This document shows positions 53,863-62,293 of a stretch of 64,000 nucleotides of DNA, in pieces. Source of the stretch: Pseudomonas sp. DTU12.3. Its GTDB lineage: Bacteria > Pseudomonadota > Gammaproteobacteria > Pseudomonadales > Pseudomonadaceae. The number at the start of each line of letters is the position of its first letter. Position 1 is the first letter of the stretch. A program made the position numbers and the translations under genes. The notes beneath the pieces were generated by a model. It saw only the letters and a list, made by a program, of their open reading frames with translations, did no database searches and had not been told where the DNA came from. Location of the stretch: assembly GCF_004124275.1 (NCBI RefSeq), contig NZ_CP027218.1:5978501-6042500 (forward strand), given 5' to 3'.

Positions 53863-54402
53863 CTAAATTGCGACGCTCATGAACACCGGGGATTTGGCCA
53901 GGGCAAACAGGCTGAACACCCGCCAGTTCTGCTCACGCCGGAAATAGCCTTTGACGAACTCGGCCTTCGAGCCCTGGCGCTTGCTGATCGAGATCGGTTC
54001 GAAGCTGTCCTGCTCGAAATGCTGCAGGCCAATGACCTCATCGACCATCAACCCGGCAAACACATCCCCATGTTCCACCACCAACACCCGCCGCTGTTTA
54101 CGCAACGGCGACAGCTCATGCCCGAAAAAGCCGCACAGATCCATGATCGGCAGCAGCCGCCCGCGCAGGTTAGCCACGCCTTTGACCCACGGCTTGACCC
54201 CGGGCAACTGGGTGAAGCGCGGCTCGTGCAGCACTTCGCTGACTTCGCCCATCGGCGCCACATACCAATGCTCGCCGAGGCGAAAGCCGATGCCGCTCCA
54301 GCGGTCCCGACGCGCCGCTTGCGACGGCAGGTCCGCCGCCAGCAAACGGCAGCGCTGGTCGATTTGCCAGAGCAGTTCGAACGCGGTCAGCGATTCGCTC
54401 AT
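53863..54402 (-). CDS. pilI: CheW-type adaptor PilI
   Basis: A 179-residue CheW-like coupling protein. The central segment GIGFRLGEHWYVAPMGEVSE and LPGVKPWVKGVANLRGRLLP, with the conserved NLRG, mark the CheW fold; GLMVDEVIGLQ continues it. It couples PilJ to ChpA at the cell poles. It lies 10 bases after pilH and before the REP-containing gap to pilJ. Confidence 0.94.
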   Translation of the reverse strand: MSESLTAFELLWQIDQRCRLLAADLPSQAARRDRWSGIGFRLGEHWYVAPMGEVSEVLHEPRFTQLPGVKPWVKGVANLRGRLLPIMDLCGFFGHELSPLRKQRRVLVVEHGDVFAGLMVDEVIGLQHFEQDSFEPISISKRQGSKAEFVKGYFRREQNWRVFSLFALAKSPVFMSVAI

Positions 54403-54412
54403 GGTCGCGCGA

Positions 54413-54778
54413 TCAGCCTTTGAGCACGTTATTCAGGGTCTTGATCAGGGTGTCTTCGTCGACCGGTTTGGTCAGGTAGTCCTTGGCGCCCTGGCGGGTG
54501 CCCCAGACCTTGTCGGTTTCCTGATCCTTGGTGGTGATGATGATCACCGGGATGTGGCTGGTCTCGGCATCCTTGGTCAGTTGGCGGGTCGCCTGAAAAC
54601 CGTTGAGGCCGGGCATGACGATGTCCATCAGCACCGCGTCGGGTTTTTCCTGACGGGCCAGGGCCACGCCGTCGGCGCCGTTTTCGGCCTTCAACACTTC
54701 ATGGCCGTGCTTTTCGAGCATGCCGGTGAGTTTGTACATTTCAGTCGGCGAATCATCGACGATCAGGATACGTGCCAT
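54413..54778 (-). CDS. pilH: Twitching motility response regulator PilH
   Basis: A 121-residue single receiver domain. Phospho-acceptor D52 is in VLMDIVMPGLNG, the acidic pair D8/D9 is in LIVDDSP and the lysine is in YLTKPVD. In P. aeruginosa PilH affects PilT-linked retraction and tunes the ChpA signal. ATG 54778 (MARILIVDDSP) gives exactly the known length; an earlier start in frame adds four residues. It lies between pilG and pilI. Confidence 0.95.
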   Translation of the reverse strand: MARILIVDDSPTEMYKLTGMLEKHGHEVLKAENGADGVALARQEKPDAVLMDIVMPGLNGFQATRQLTKDAETSHIPVIIITTKDQETDKVWGTRQGAKDYLTKPVDEDTLIKTLNNVLKG

Positions 54779-54838
54779 GGTTTTCCCCATTTTTCTTGTC
54801 GACCCCCGGCCCGCTGGCCGAGCATCACTGTACGTGTC

Positions 54839-55243
54839 TTACTGCGGCAGAACGGCGGCGAAGCCCGGAACATGGGCCTGGATCGCGCTGAGCAGTTCTT
54901 CCTTGCTGAAAGGCTTGGTCAAAAATTGATCGGAACCGACAATCCGCCCCTTGGCCTTGTCGAACAGTCCGTCACGCGATGACAGCATGATCACCGGCGT
55001 GGCCTTGAATGCACTGTTGTTCTTGATTAAAGCGCAGGTCTGATAACCATCCAGACGCGGCATCATGATGTCGACAAAAATGATCCCGGGATGGTTGTCG
55101 GCGATCTTCGCCAAGGCGTCGAAACCGTCGATCGCCGTGATCACTTCGCAACCGACATTCTTCAACAATGTTTCGGCGGTGCGACGAATCGTTTTCGAGT
55201 CGTCGATCACCATGACCTTCAAGGCGCTGGACTGCTGTTCCAT
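54839..55243 (-). CDS. pilG: Twitching motility response regulator PilG
   Basis: A 134-residue receiver-only protein with phospho-acceptor D58 in IIFVDIMMPRLDG, acidic pair in VMVIDDSKT and lysine in FLTKPFS. In P. aeruginosa it promotes pilus extension and cAMP production through FimV/FimL. First gene of the pil-chp operon; divergent from gshB across 225 bases in which I see no clear promoter hexamers. Confidence 0.95.
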   Translation of the reverse strand: MEQQSSALKVMVIDDSKTIRRTAETLLKNVGCEVITAIDGFDALAKIADNHPGIIFVDIMMPRLDGYQTCALIKNNSAFKATPVIMLSSRDGLFDKAKGRIVGSDQFLTKPFSKEELLSAIQAHVPGFAAVLPQ

Positions 55244-55468
55244 AAGAGGGCTCTACCGTCGCCTTTGCGAATCAATTTGTCCGTTTTGCGGTTATGAATG
55301 GCTCGAAACCCTTGATGCTCAAGGGCCAGCACGCTACGCCAGCCTTTTTAGCACAGTCTCCAGATGCAATCTATCGACGGGTTTTTCCTTGACCGAAAAC
55401 CCGCCCGGCGCCACTCTGGCGGCACTTTTTCAATACCGATCCGGTAGCCAATTTTCGAGGAAAACCCA

Positions 55469-56440
55469 ATGAGCGTTCGCGTCGGGATTGTCATGGACCC
55501 TATCGCCAGCATCTCCTATAAAAAGGATAGCTCGCTGGCCATGCTGCTGGCCGCGCAAAAGCGCGGCTGGGAACTGTTCTATATGGAGCAGAGCGACCTG
55601 TATCAGGCCGAAGGCCAGGCACGCGGGCGCATGAAGCCGCTGAAAGTCTTCGCCAACCCGGAAAAATGGTTCGAACTGGACGCCGAGCAGGACAACCTGC
55701 TGAGCGATCTGGACGTGATCCTGATGCGCAAGGATCCGCCGTTCGACATGGAGTTCGTCTACTCCACCTACCTGCTCGAACAGGCCGAAACCGCTGGCGT
55801 ACTGGTAGTGAACAAGCCGCAAAGCCTGCGCGACTGCAATGAAAAGCTGTTCGCCACGCTGTTCCCGCAGTGCACGCCGCCGACCATCGTCAGCCGTCGC
55901 CCGGACGTCCTGCGTGAGTTCGCCGACCATCACGGCGACGTAATCCTCAAGCCGCTGGACGGCATGGGCGGTTCGTCGATCTTCCGCCACACCGCCGGCC
56001 ACCCGAACCTGTCGGTGATCCTCGAAACCCTGACCTTGCACGGCAAGCAGCAGATCATGATTCAGGGCTACCTGCCGGCTATCGTCGATGGCGACAAGCG
56101 CATCCTGATGATCGACGGCGAGCCGGTGGATTACTGCCTGGCGCGGATTCCGGCACTCGGCGAAACCCGTGGCAACCTCGCCGCCGGTGGTCGAGGTGAA
56201 GCGCGTCCGCTGACTGACAAGGATCGCTGGATCGCTGCTCAAGTCGGCCCGACCTTGCGTGAGAAAGGCCTGCTGTTCGTCGGTCTCGATGTGATCGGTG
56301 AAAGCCTCACCGAAATCAACGTCACCAGCCCGACCTGCATCCGTGAAATCGACAATGCGTTTGGCACTGACATCGGAGGCATGTTGATGGATGCGATCGA
56401 GAAGAAGCTGCAAGCCGCCGGCAAATTGCCACAAGCTTGA
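55469..56440 (+). CDS. gshB: Glutathione synthetase
   Basis: A 323-residue ATP-grasp enzyme that joins gamma-glutamylcysteine and glycine. VRVGIVMDPIASISYKKDSS is the typical N-terminus, ILKPLDGMGGSSIFR is the glycine-rich ATP loop and EINVTSPTCIREID the C-terminal Mg/ATP motif. It lies between the Pil-Chp operon and tonB, as in P. aeruginosa. The start is clear (MSVRVGIV after GAGGA). Confidence 0.97.
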   Translation: MSVRVGIVMDPIASISYKKDSSLAMLLAAQKRGWELFYMEQSDLYQAEGQARGRMKPLKVFANPEKWFELDAEQDNLLSDLDVILMRKDPPFDMEFVYSTYLLEQAETAGVLVVNKPQSLRDCNEKLFATLFPQCTPPTIVSRRPDVLREFADHHGDVILKPLDGMGGSSIFRHTAGHPNLSVILETLTLHGKQQIMIQGYLPAIVDGDKRILMIDGEPVDYCLARIPALGETRGNLAAGGRGEARPLTDKDRWIAAQVGPTLREKGLLFVGLDVIGESLTEINVTSPTCIREIDNAFGTDIGGMLMDAIEKKLQAAGKLPQA

Positions 56441-56547
56441 TGCACGTCACATGCAGTCTGTCGCTTGAAGCGTGAAGCCCAAGGCGTGAAACCAACATTG
56501 CGTTATCATGCGCAGCCTCTGAAAAACGCGATGTTGGTTTTCTTGTC

Positions 56548-57447
56548 ATGACCCTCCCGTCCGATCTGCCCGCAGAACTCGCCCATCGTGGCGTGCGCCC
56601 GGCCGATCGCCTCGGATTTACCTTATTCCTTGCTGCGTTGATCCATTTGGCGCTGCTGCTCGGCGTCGGCTTCACGATGGTCGAGCCCAAGCAAATCAGC
56701 AAAACCCTGGAAATCACCCTCGCCACCTTCAAGAGCGAAAAGAAGCCGGAGAAGGCTGACTTTCTCGCTCAAGAGCATCAGGAAGGCAGCGGCACGCTGG
56801 ACAAGAAGGCGATCCCCAAGACCACTGAAGTGGCGCCATTCCAGGACAATCAGGTCAAGAAAGTCACCCCGCCACCGGCCGCCAAGCCGCAAGTGCAGGA
56901 AGCCGCGCCCAAGGCTGCGGTGACCACCGTCGCGCCGAAGCCGAAAAAAGCGCCGACCAAGAAAGAAGAAACCAAGACCGAAGTCAAACCGACGGTCGAC
57001 GCACCGGAATTCGATAGCTCGCAGCTGTCCAGCGACATCGCCAGCCTCGAAGCCGAACTGGCCAAAGAACAACAGTTGTACGCCAAACGCCCACGCATCC
57101 ACCGCTTGAGCGCTGCGTCGACCATGCGCGACAAGGGCGCCTGGTACAAAGACGACTGGCGCAAGAAGGTCGAGCGAATCGGCAACCTTAATTACCCCGA
57201 AGAAGCCCGGCGCAAGCAGATCTACGGCAATTTGCGCCTGATGGTTTCGATCAACCGCGACGGCTCGCTGTATGAAGTGCTGGTGCTGGAATCGTCCGGC
57301 CAGCCGCTGCTGGATCAGGCGGCGCAGCGCATCGTCCGGTTGGCGGCGCCGTTTGCCCCGTTTACCGGGGACTTGTCGGACATCGACCGTCTGGAAATCA
57401 TCCGCACCTGGAAATTCGCCCGCGGCGACAAGCTCTCCAGCAATTAA
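56548..57447 (+). CDS. tonB: Energy transducer TonB (TonB3-like)
   Basis: A 299-residue protein with a cytoplasmic stretch, one membrane helix at about residues 23-45, a long Lys/Pro/Ala-rich periplasmic spacer (repeats of KPEKA, PPPAAK and KKAPTKK) and a TonB C-terminal domain (LNYPEEARRKQIYGNLRLMVSINRDG). The location next to gshB and pilG matches the third TonB of P. aeruginosa (tonB3), linked there to twitching motility and pilus assembly rather than iron uptake. No ExbBD genes are nearby. I take that role as likely, not shown. Confidence 0.88.
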   Translation: MTLPSDLPAELAHRGVRPADRLGFTLFLAALIHLALLLGVGFTMVEPKQISKTLEITLATFKSEKKPEKADFLAQEHQEGSGTLDKKAIPKTTEVAPFQDNQVKKVTPPPAAKPQVQEAAPKAAVTTVAPKPKKAPTKKEETKTEVKPTVDAPEFDSSQLSSDIASLEAELAKEQQLYAKRPRIHRLSAASTMRDKGAWYKDDWRKKVERIGNLNYPEEARRKQIYGNLRLMVSINRDGSLYEVLVLESSGQPLLDQAAQRIVRLAAPFAPFTGDLSDIDRLEIIRTWKFARGDKLSSN

Positions 57448-57467
57448 AAGACACCGCAAATCCCCCT

Positions 57468-57554
57468 GTGGGAGCGAGCCTGCTCGCGAATGCGGTGGAT
57501 CAGCTACATCAATGTTGAATGACACACCGCTTTCGCGAGCAGGCTCGCTCCCAC
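57468..57554. repeat. REP pair (REPIN), family B
   Basis: Arms GTGGGAGCGAGCCTGCTCGC and complement just after the tonB stop, before algH. Confidence 0.9.
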
Positions 57555-57621
57555 ATTGGATCGGTGTGTTGCTTACATCTCCAGCTTGTCAGTTTGCCCC
57601 CCGAACGCCACACTAGCGCAC

Positions 57622-58194
57622 ATGAAAAACGTCAGCCCCAGCTACCTCAAGCATCAATTCCTGATCGCCATGCCACACATGGCCGACCCGAACTTTGCCC
57701 ATACCTTGACCTACATCGTCGAGCACACGGCCAATGGCGCTATGGGGATTGTGGTCAACCGGCCGCAAGAGCTGAATCTGGCCGACATTCTTGAGCAACT
57801 GCGCCCGGACATCGAGCCGCCAGCACTCTGCCAGCACGTACCGATCTTTATCGGCGGCCCGGTGCAGACCGATCGCGGTTTTGTTCTGCATCCGGCGGGC
57901 AAGACCTTCCAGGCCACCGCGCAACTGGACGGCGAGCTGGCCCTGTCGACCTCGCAGGACGTGCTGTTCGCCATCGCGGACGGCGTCGGCCCGGCGAAAA
58001 GCCTGATTGCCCTCGGTTACGCCGGTTGGGAAGCCGGGCAACTGGAAGCCGAAATGGCCGACAACGCCTGGCTGACCTGCCCGTACGACGCCGACATCCT
58101 CTTCAACACCAGCAGCGAATTGCGCCTCGAAGCGGCGGCCCGGCACCTGGGGATCAACCTCAGCCTGCTGACGAGCCAGGCAGGTCACGCCTGA
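57622..58194 (+). CDS. algH: AlgH/YqgE family (UPF0301) protein
   Basis: A 190-residue protein of the UPF0301 family. LKHQFLIAMPHMADPNFAHT, GAMGIVVNRP and FIGGPVQTDRGFVLH are its conserved motifs. AlgH was named for an effect on alginate genes in P. aeruginosa, but its molecular role is still unclear. It overlaps the following ruvX gene (TGATG), so they are made together. ATG 57622 starts at the family's usual N-terminus. Confidence 0.93.
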   Translation: MKNVSPSYLKHQFLIAMPHMADPNFAHTLTYIVEHTANGAMGIVVNRPQELNLADILEQLRPDIEPPALCQHVPIFIGGPVQTDRGFVLHPAGKTFQATAQLDGELALSTSQDVLFAIADGVGPAKSLIALGYAGWEAGQLEAEMADNAWLTCPYDADILFNTSSELRLEAAARHLGINLSLLTSQAGHA

Positions 58195-58631
58195 TGGCCC
58201 TGCGCCTGATTCTCGGCTTCGACTACGGCACCAAACAGATCGGCGTCGCGGTCGGCCAGGTGATTACCGGCCAGGCCCGCGAGCTGTGCACCCTGAAAGC
58301 GCAAAACGGTATTCCCGACTGGAATCAGGTTGAAGCGCTGTTCAAGGAATGGAAACCCGACGCTGTGGTCGTCGGCCTGCCGCTGAACATGGACGGCACG
58401 CCGAGCGAAATGTGCCTGCGCGCGGAGAAATTCGCCCGCCGCCTCAACGGCCGTTTCAACGTGCCCTTCTATACCCACGACGAGCGCCTGACCACCTTCG
58501 AGGCCAAAGGCGAGCGATTGGTGCGTGGCGGCCAGAAAGGCAGTTACCGCGACAACCCGGTGGACGCCATCGCCGCCGCTCTGCTGTTGCAGGGCTGGCT
58601 CGATGAAAACACTGCATTGTTTGAATCCTGA
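58194..58631 (+). CDS. ruvX: RuvX/YqgF RNase H-like pre-16S rRNA nuclease
   Basis: A 145-residue RNase H-fold protein. The catalytic acids are in LGFDYGTKQIGVAV (Asp), THDERLTT (Glu) and DNPVDAIAAALLLQ (Asp). YqgF was long called a Holliday junction resolvase; it is now known mainly for 5' end maturation of 16S rRNA. The start overlaps the algH stop. A terminator directly follows. Confidence 0.94.
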   Translation: MALRLILGFDYGTKQIGVAVGQVITGQARELCTLKAQNGIPDWNQVEALFKEWKPDAVVVGLPLNMDGTPSEMCLRAEKFARRLNGRFNVPFYTHDERLTTFEAKGERLVRGGQKGSYRDNPVDAIAAALLLQGWLDENTALFES

Positions 58632-58632
58632 C

Positions 58633-58655
58633 AAGCGCTTCGGCGCTTTTCTTTT
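58633..58655 (+). terminator. Rho-independent terminator after ruvX
   Basis: AAGCGC-TTCG-GCGCTT followed by TTCTTTT lies two bases after the ruvX stop codon, upstream of pyrR. Confidence 0.8.
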
Positions 58656-58667
58656 GAGTGAAAAACC

Positions 58668-58691
58668 GAGCCGCGTCCAAGGACCCGGCTC
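58668..58691 (+). promoter_or_regulatory. Hairpin just upstream of the pyrR ribosome binding site
   Basis: GAGCCG (58668-58673) pairs with CGGCTC (58686-58691) around a 12-base loop. AAGGAG, the pyrR Shine-Dalgarno, begins nine bases later. It follows the ruvX terminator. It may be a leader element of the pyr operon; no promoter is obvious between the two hairpins. Confidence 0.4.
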
Positions 58692-58711
58692 GCCCCCAAC
58701 AAGGAGCAACC

Positions 58712-59218
58712 ATGAGCCTGCCAAATCCCGCCGATCTGATCAGCCAGATGGCGACCCGCCTCAAGGCGCACCTTGCCCAGCGTGAAATCTCTGAACCGCG
58801 TTACATCGGCATTCGCACTGGCGGCATCTGGGTCGCGCAGGCTCTGCTCAAGGAATTGGGCAGCGACGCGCCACTGGGCACGCTCGATGTGTCCTTCTAC
58901 CGCGACGACTTCAGCCAGAACGGTCTGCACCCGCAAGTGCGCCCGTCCGCCCTGCCCTTCGAGATCGAAGGCCAGCATCTGGTGCTGATCGACGACGTAT
59001 TGATGAGCGGCCGCACCATCCGCGCCGCCATGAACGAATTGTTCGACTACGGCCGCCCGGCCAGCGTGACCCTGGTCTGCCTGCTGGATCTGGACGCCGG
59101 TGAGCTGCCGATCCGCCCCAACGTGGTCGGCGCAACCTTGTCGCTGGCCGCTCACGAACGGGTGAAGCTGTCCGGCCCCGAGCCGCTGACGCTCGAACTG
59201 CAAGACTTCAACCTTTAA
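58712..59218 (+). CDS. pyrR: PyrR bifunctional pyr regulator / uracil phosphoribosyltransferase
   Basis: A 168-residue type I phosphoribosyltransferase. The PRPP loop VLIDDVLMSGRTIRAA has the two acidic residues, and RYIGIRTGGIWVAQAL is the N-terminal substrate loop. It makes UMP from uracil and PRPP; RNA-binding regulation of pyr genes, well shown in Gram-positives, is less certain in Pseudomonas. ATG 58712 follows AAGGAG. pyrB starts 27 bases later. Confidence 0.94.
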   Translation: MSLPNPADLISQMATRLKAHLAQREISEPRYIGIRTGGIWVAQALLKELGSDAPLGTLDVSFYRDDFSQNGLHPQVRPSALPFEIEGQHLVLIDDVLMSGRTIRAAMNELFDYGRPASVTLVCLLDLDAGELPIRPNVVGATLSLAAHERVKLSGPEPLTLELQDFNL

Positions 59219-59245
59219 TCCGCCCTATTGAGAGTCCCCTTCGCG

Positions 59246-60250
59246 ATGACGCCTCTAGATACCAAGCGCCCGCTGCAGCTCAATGATCAGGGCCAGCTGC
59301 GCCACTTCCTCTCGCTCGACGGCCTGCGCCGCGAGTTGCTGACGGAAATCCTCGACACTGCCGACTCGTTCCTCGAAGTCGGTGCCCGGGCGGTGAAGAA
59401 GGTCCCGTTGCTGCGCGGCAAGACCGTGTGCAACGTATTCTTCGAAAACTCCACACGCACCCGCACCACCTTCGAACTGGCGGCCCAGCGGCTGTCGGCG
59501 GACGTGATCACCCTGAACGTGTCGACCTCGTCGGCAAGCAAGGGCGAAACCCTGCTCGACACCCTGCGCAACCTCGAAGCCATGGCCGCCGACATGTTCG
59601 TCGTGCGCCACGGTGATTCCGGCGCTGCGCACTTCATCGCCGAACATGTTTGCCCGCAAGTGGCGATCATCAACGGTGGCGACGGCCGTCACGCGCATCC
59701 GACGCAGGGCATGCTCGACATGCTCACCATTCGTCGGCACAAGGGCAGCTTCGAAAACCTTTCGGTGGCCATCGTCGGCGACATCCTGCACTCGAGGGTG
59801 GCACGTTCGAACATGCTCGCGCTGAAAACCCTCGGTTGCCCGGACATCCGCGTGATCGCGCCGAAGACCTTGCTGCCGATCGGCATCGAGCAATACGGCG
59901 TGAAGGTCTACACCGACATGACCGAAGGCCTGAAAGACGTCGACGTGGTGATCATGCTGCGCCTGCAGCGTGAACGCATGACCGGCGGCCTGCTGCCGAG
60001 CGAAGGCGAGTTCTACCGCCTGTTCGGCCTGACCACCGCACGTCTGGCCGGGGCCAAACCGGATTGCATCGTCATGCACCCGGGGCCGATCAACCGTGGC
60101 GTGGAAATCGAGTCCGCAGTGGCCGACGGCCCGCACTCGGTGATCCTCAATCAGGTCACCTACGGCATCGCGATTCGTATGGCCGTGTTGTCCATGGCCA
60201 TGAGCGGGCAAACCGCCCAGCGCCAATTCGAGCAGGAGAACGCCCAGTGA
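59246..60250 (+). CDS. pyrB: Aspartate carbamoyltransferase catalytic chain
   Basis: A 334-residue ATCase that joins carbamoyl phosphate and aspartate. The carbamoyl-phosphate motif FENSTRTRTTFELAA, HPTQGMLDMLTI and VMHPGPINRGVE are intact. The Pseudomonas-type N-terminal extension (PLDTKRPLQLNDQGQ) is present; in the genus it binds nucleotide effectors and the enzyme forms a dodecamer with the inactive PyrC'. The stop overlaps the pyrC' start (GTGA). ATG 59246 gives the usual 334 residues. Confidence 0.97.
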   Translation: MTPLDTKRPLQLNDQGQLRHFLSLDGLRRELLTEILDTADSFLEVGARAVKKVPLLRGKTVCNVFFENSTRTRTTFELAAQRLSADVITLNVSTSSASKGETLLDTLRNLEAMAADMFVVRHGDSGAAHFIAEHVCPQVAIINGGDGRHAHPTQGMLDMLTIRRHKGSFENLSVAIVGDILHSRVARSNMLALKTLGCPDIRVIAPKTLLPIGIEQYGVKVYTDMTEGLKDVDVVIMLRLQRERMTGGLLPSEGEFYRLFGLTTARLAGAKPDCIVMHPGPINRGVEIESAVADGPHSVILNQVTYGIAIRMAVLSMAMSGQTAQRQFEQENAQ

Positions 60251-61518
60251 AGCTCAGCATTCTCGGCGCACGCGTCATCGATCCAAGCAGCGGCCTGGAT
60301 CAAATCACCGACATTCACGTTGAAGCCTGCAAGATCGTCGCCCTCGGCGCCGCCCCAGCGGGTTTCACGGCAGTAGAAACCATCGACGCCCAAGGCCTTG
60401 TCGCGGCTCCAGGGTTGGTCGACCTCAACGTGGCCCTGCGTGAGCCGGGCTACAGCCGCAAAGGCTCGATCATCAGCGAAACCCGCGCCGCCGCTGCCGG
60501 TGGCGTGACCAGCCTGTGCTGCCCGCCAAAAACCAAACCGGTGCTCGACACTTCCGCCGTGGCCGAACTGATCCTCGACCGCGCCCGCGAAGCCGGCAAC
60601 ACCAAGGTGTTCCCGATTGGCGCGCTGAGCAAAGGTCTGGACGGCGAGCAACTGGCTGAGCTGGTCGCGTTGCGCGACGCTGGTTGCGTGGCGTTCGGCA
60701 ACGGACTGGAGAGCTTCCGCAACACCCGCACTTTGTGCCGGGCGCTGGAATACGCGGCTACCTTCGACCTGACCGTCATCTTCAACTCGCAGGATCACGA
60801 TCTGGCTGAGGGCGGTCTGGCTCACGAAGGCGCGGTGGCCAGCTTCCTCGGTCTGCCGGGGATTCCGGAAACCGCTGAAACCGTGGCCCTGGCCCGGGAC
60901 CTGCTGCTGGTCGAGCAAACCGGCGTGCGTGCACACTTCAGCCAGTTGACCAGTGCTCGCGGCGTGGCGCTGATCGCGCAGGCGCAGGCCCGTGGCTTGC
61001 AGGTGACGGCGGATGTCGCGTTGTATCAGCTGATTCTGACTGACGAAGCGCTGATCGACTTCAGCAGCCTGTATCACGTGCAGCCGCCGCTGCGCACTCG
61101 CGCTGACCGTGATGGTCTGCGCGCAGCAGTGAAGTCCGGTGTGGTCTCGGCGATCTCCAGCCATCACCAGCCGCACGAGCGTGACGCCAAGCTGGCGCCG
61201 TTCGGCGCAACCGAGCCGGGCATCAGCAGTGTTGAGCTGTTGCTGCCGCTGGCGATGACGCTGGTTGAGGACGGTTTGCTGGATCTGCCGACGCTGCTGG
61301 CGCGTCTGAGCGCTGGCCCGGCTGAGGCATTGCGCCTGCCGGCGGGCAAGCTGGCGGTCGGTGGGGCGGCGGATATCGTGCTGTTCGATCCGCAGGCTTC
61401 GACGGTGGCTGGTGAGAATTGGCTGTCGAAGGGTGAGAACTGCCCGTTCATCGGGCATACATTGCCTGGGGTGGTTCGCTATACCCTGGTGGATGGCCGG
61501 ATCAGCCACCAGGCTTGA
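60247..61518 (+). CDS. pyrC': Non-catalytic dihydroorotase-like subunit PyrC'
   Basis: A 423-residue amidohydrolase-fold protein. The metal-binding motif that is D-x-H-x-H-L-R-E-P-G in active dihydroorotases reads DLNVALREPG here, so both metal-binding histidines are gone. It is therefore the known pseudo-dihydroorotase that holds the PyrB dodecamer together in Pseudomonas. The C-terminal barrel with GGAADIVLFDP is otherwise normal. GTG 60247 overlaps the pyrB stop, giving translational coupling and equal subunit amounts. A true dihydroorotase must be elsewhere in the genome. Confidence 0.95.
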   Translation: MKLSILGARVIDPSSGLDQITDIHVEACKIVALGAAPAGFTAVETIDAQGLVAAPGLVDLNVALREPGYSRKGSIISETRAAAAGGVTSLCCPPKTKPVLDTSAVAELILDRAREAGNTKVFPIGALSKGLDGEQLAELVALRDAGCVAFGNGLESFRNTRTLCRALEYAATFDLTVIFNSQDHDLAEGGLAHEGAVASFLGLPGIPETAETVALARDLLLVEQTGVRAHFSQLTSARGVALIAQAQARGLQVTADVALYQLILTDEALIDFSSLYHVQPPLRTRADRDGLRAAVKSGVVSAISSHHQPHERDAKLAPFGATEPGISSVELLLPLAMTLVEDGLLDLPTLLARLSAGPAEALRLPAGKLAVGGAADIVLFDPQASTVAGENWLSKGENCPFIGHTLPGVVRYTLVDGRISHQA

Positions 61519-61532
61519 TACCGGGTTGCCTG

Positions 61533-61610
61533 CATTCGCGAGCAAGCCCGCTCCCACATTGGATCTGTGATCGACACAAATCCCCTGTGGGAGCGGGCTT
61601 GCTCGCGAAG
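61533..61610. repeat. REP pair (REPIN), family B variant
   Basis: Arms TTCGCGAGCAAGCCCGCTCC and complement between the convergent pyrC' and TM2-protein genes; the right arm ends two bases before the TM2 stop codon. Confidence 0.9.
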
Positions 61611-61612
61611 GG

Positions 61613-62044
61613 TTATTGGAACGCGCCGCGATTCTCAGCGTTGCGCACGGAAACCTGATCGTTCAGCGTCCAGAAGTCATACAGCACCCCCAGAAAGAAC
61701 AACCCGCCCGTCAGCAGATAGATCAGTCCGCTGATCCACTTGCCCTGATACATCCGGTGCACGCCCAGCGCGCCGAGGAACGTCAGCAGAATCCACGCCA
61801 CGTTGTATTCGATCGGCCCTGCGGTAAAACGCAGATCCGCTTCACGGTCCATCGCCGGGATCAGGAACACGTCGATCAACCAGCCAATCCCGAGCAAACC
61901 AAAGGTAAAAAACCAGATCGTCCCGGTCACCGGCTTGCCGTAATAAAAACGATGAGCACCGGTAAAGCCAAAAATCCACAGCAGATAACCGATCACCTTG
62001 CTGTGCGTATCCTGGGGTTGTGCAACCTGCTGATAGCGGTTCAT
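61613..62044 (-). CDS. TM2/NINE domain membrane protein
   Basis: A 143-residue protein with two TM2-type units. The first (GYLLWIFGFTGAHRFYYGK...WFFTFGLLGIGWLIDVFLI) has the G-x-H-R-F-Y-x-G signature. The second (LLTFLGALGVHRMYQGKWISGLIYLLTGG) repeats it. Four hydrophobic helices result. The function of TM2 proteins is unknown. ATG 62044 (MNRYQQVAQP) follows a GAGG; the longer upstream frame is not supported. It is divergent from the NlpC/P60 gene. Confidence 0.88.
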   Translation of the reverse strand: MNRYQQVAQPQDTHSKVIGYLLWIFGFTGAHRFYYGKPVTGTIWFFTFGLLGIGWLIDVFLIPAMDREADLRFTAGPIEYNVAWILLTFLGALGVHRMYQGKWISGLIYLLTGGLFFLGVLYDFWTLNDQVSVRNAENRGAFQ

Positions 62045-62293
62045 GGATGACCTCATTTGCCTCGATAGATAAATTTTTTCTGACTTTCTGTGACTTTTTT
62101 GTGTCGAGCCGACAAGTGGCTCTTCACTGTTACACCTTGCGCAAAGCCTTATTACACCGCACTTGTGTCCGACAATCGCGTCAATCTGCCGCTTATTTGG
62201 TTCCGTTGCCCACAAGCTGAATCGACCAACGGACTCAGAAGGGACAAAAAAGCTGTTATAAAGTTGCGCGCTATCACTGAAGAGCCACGCCTA

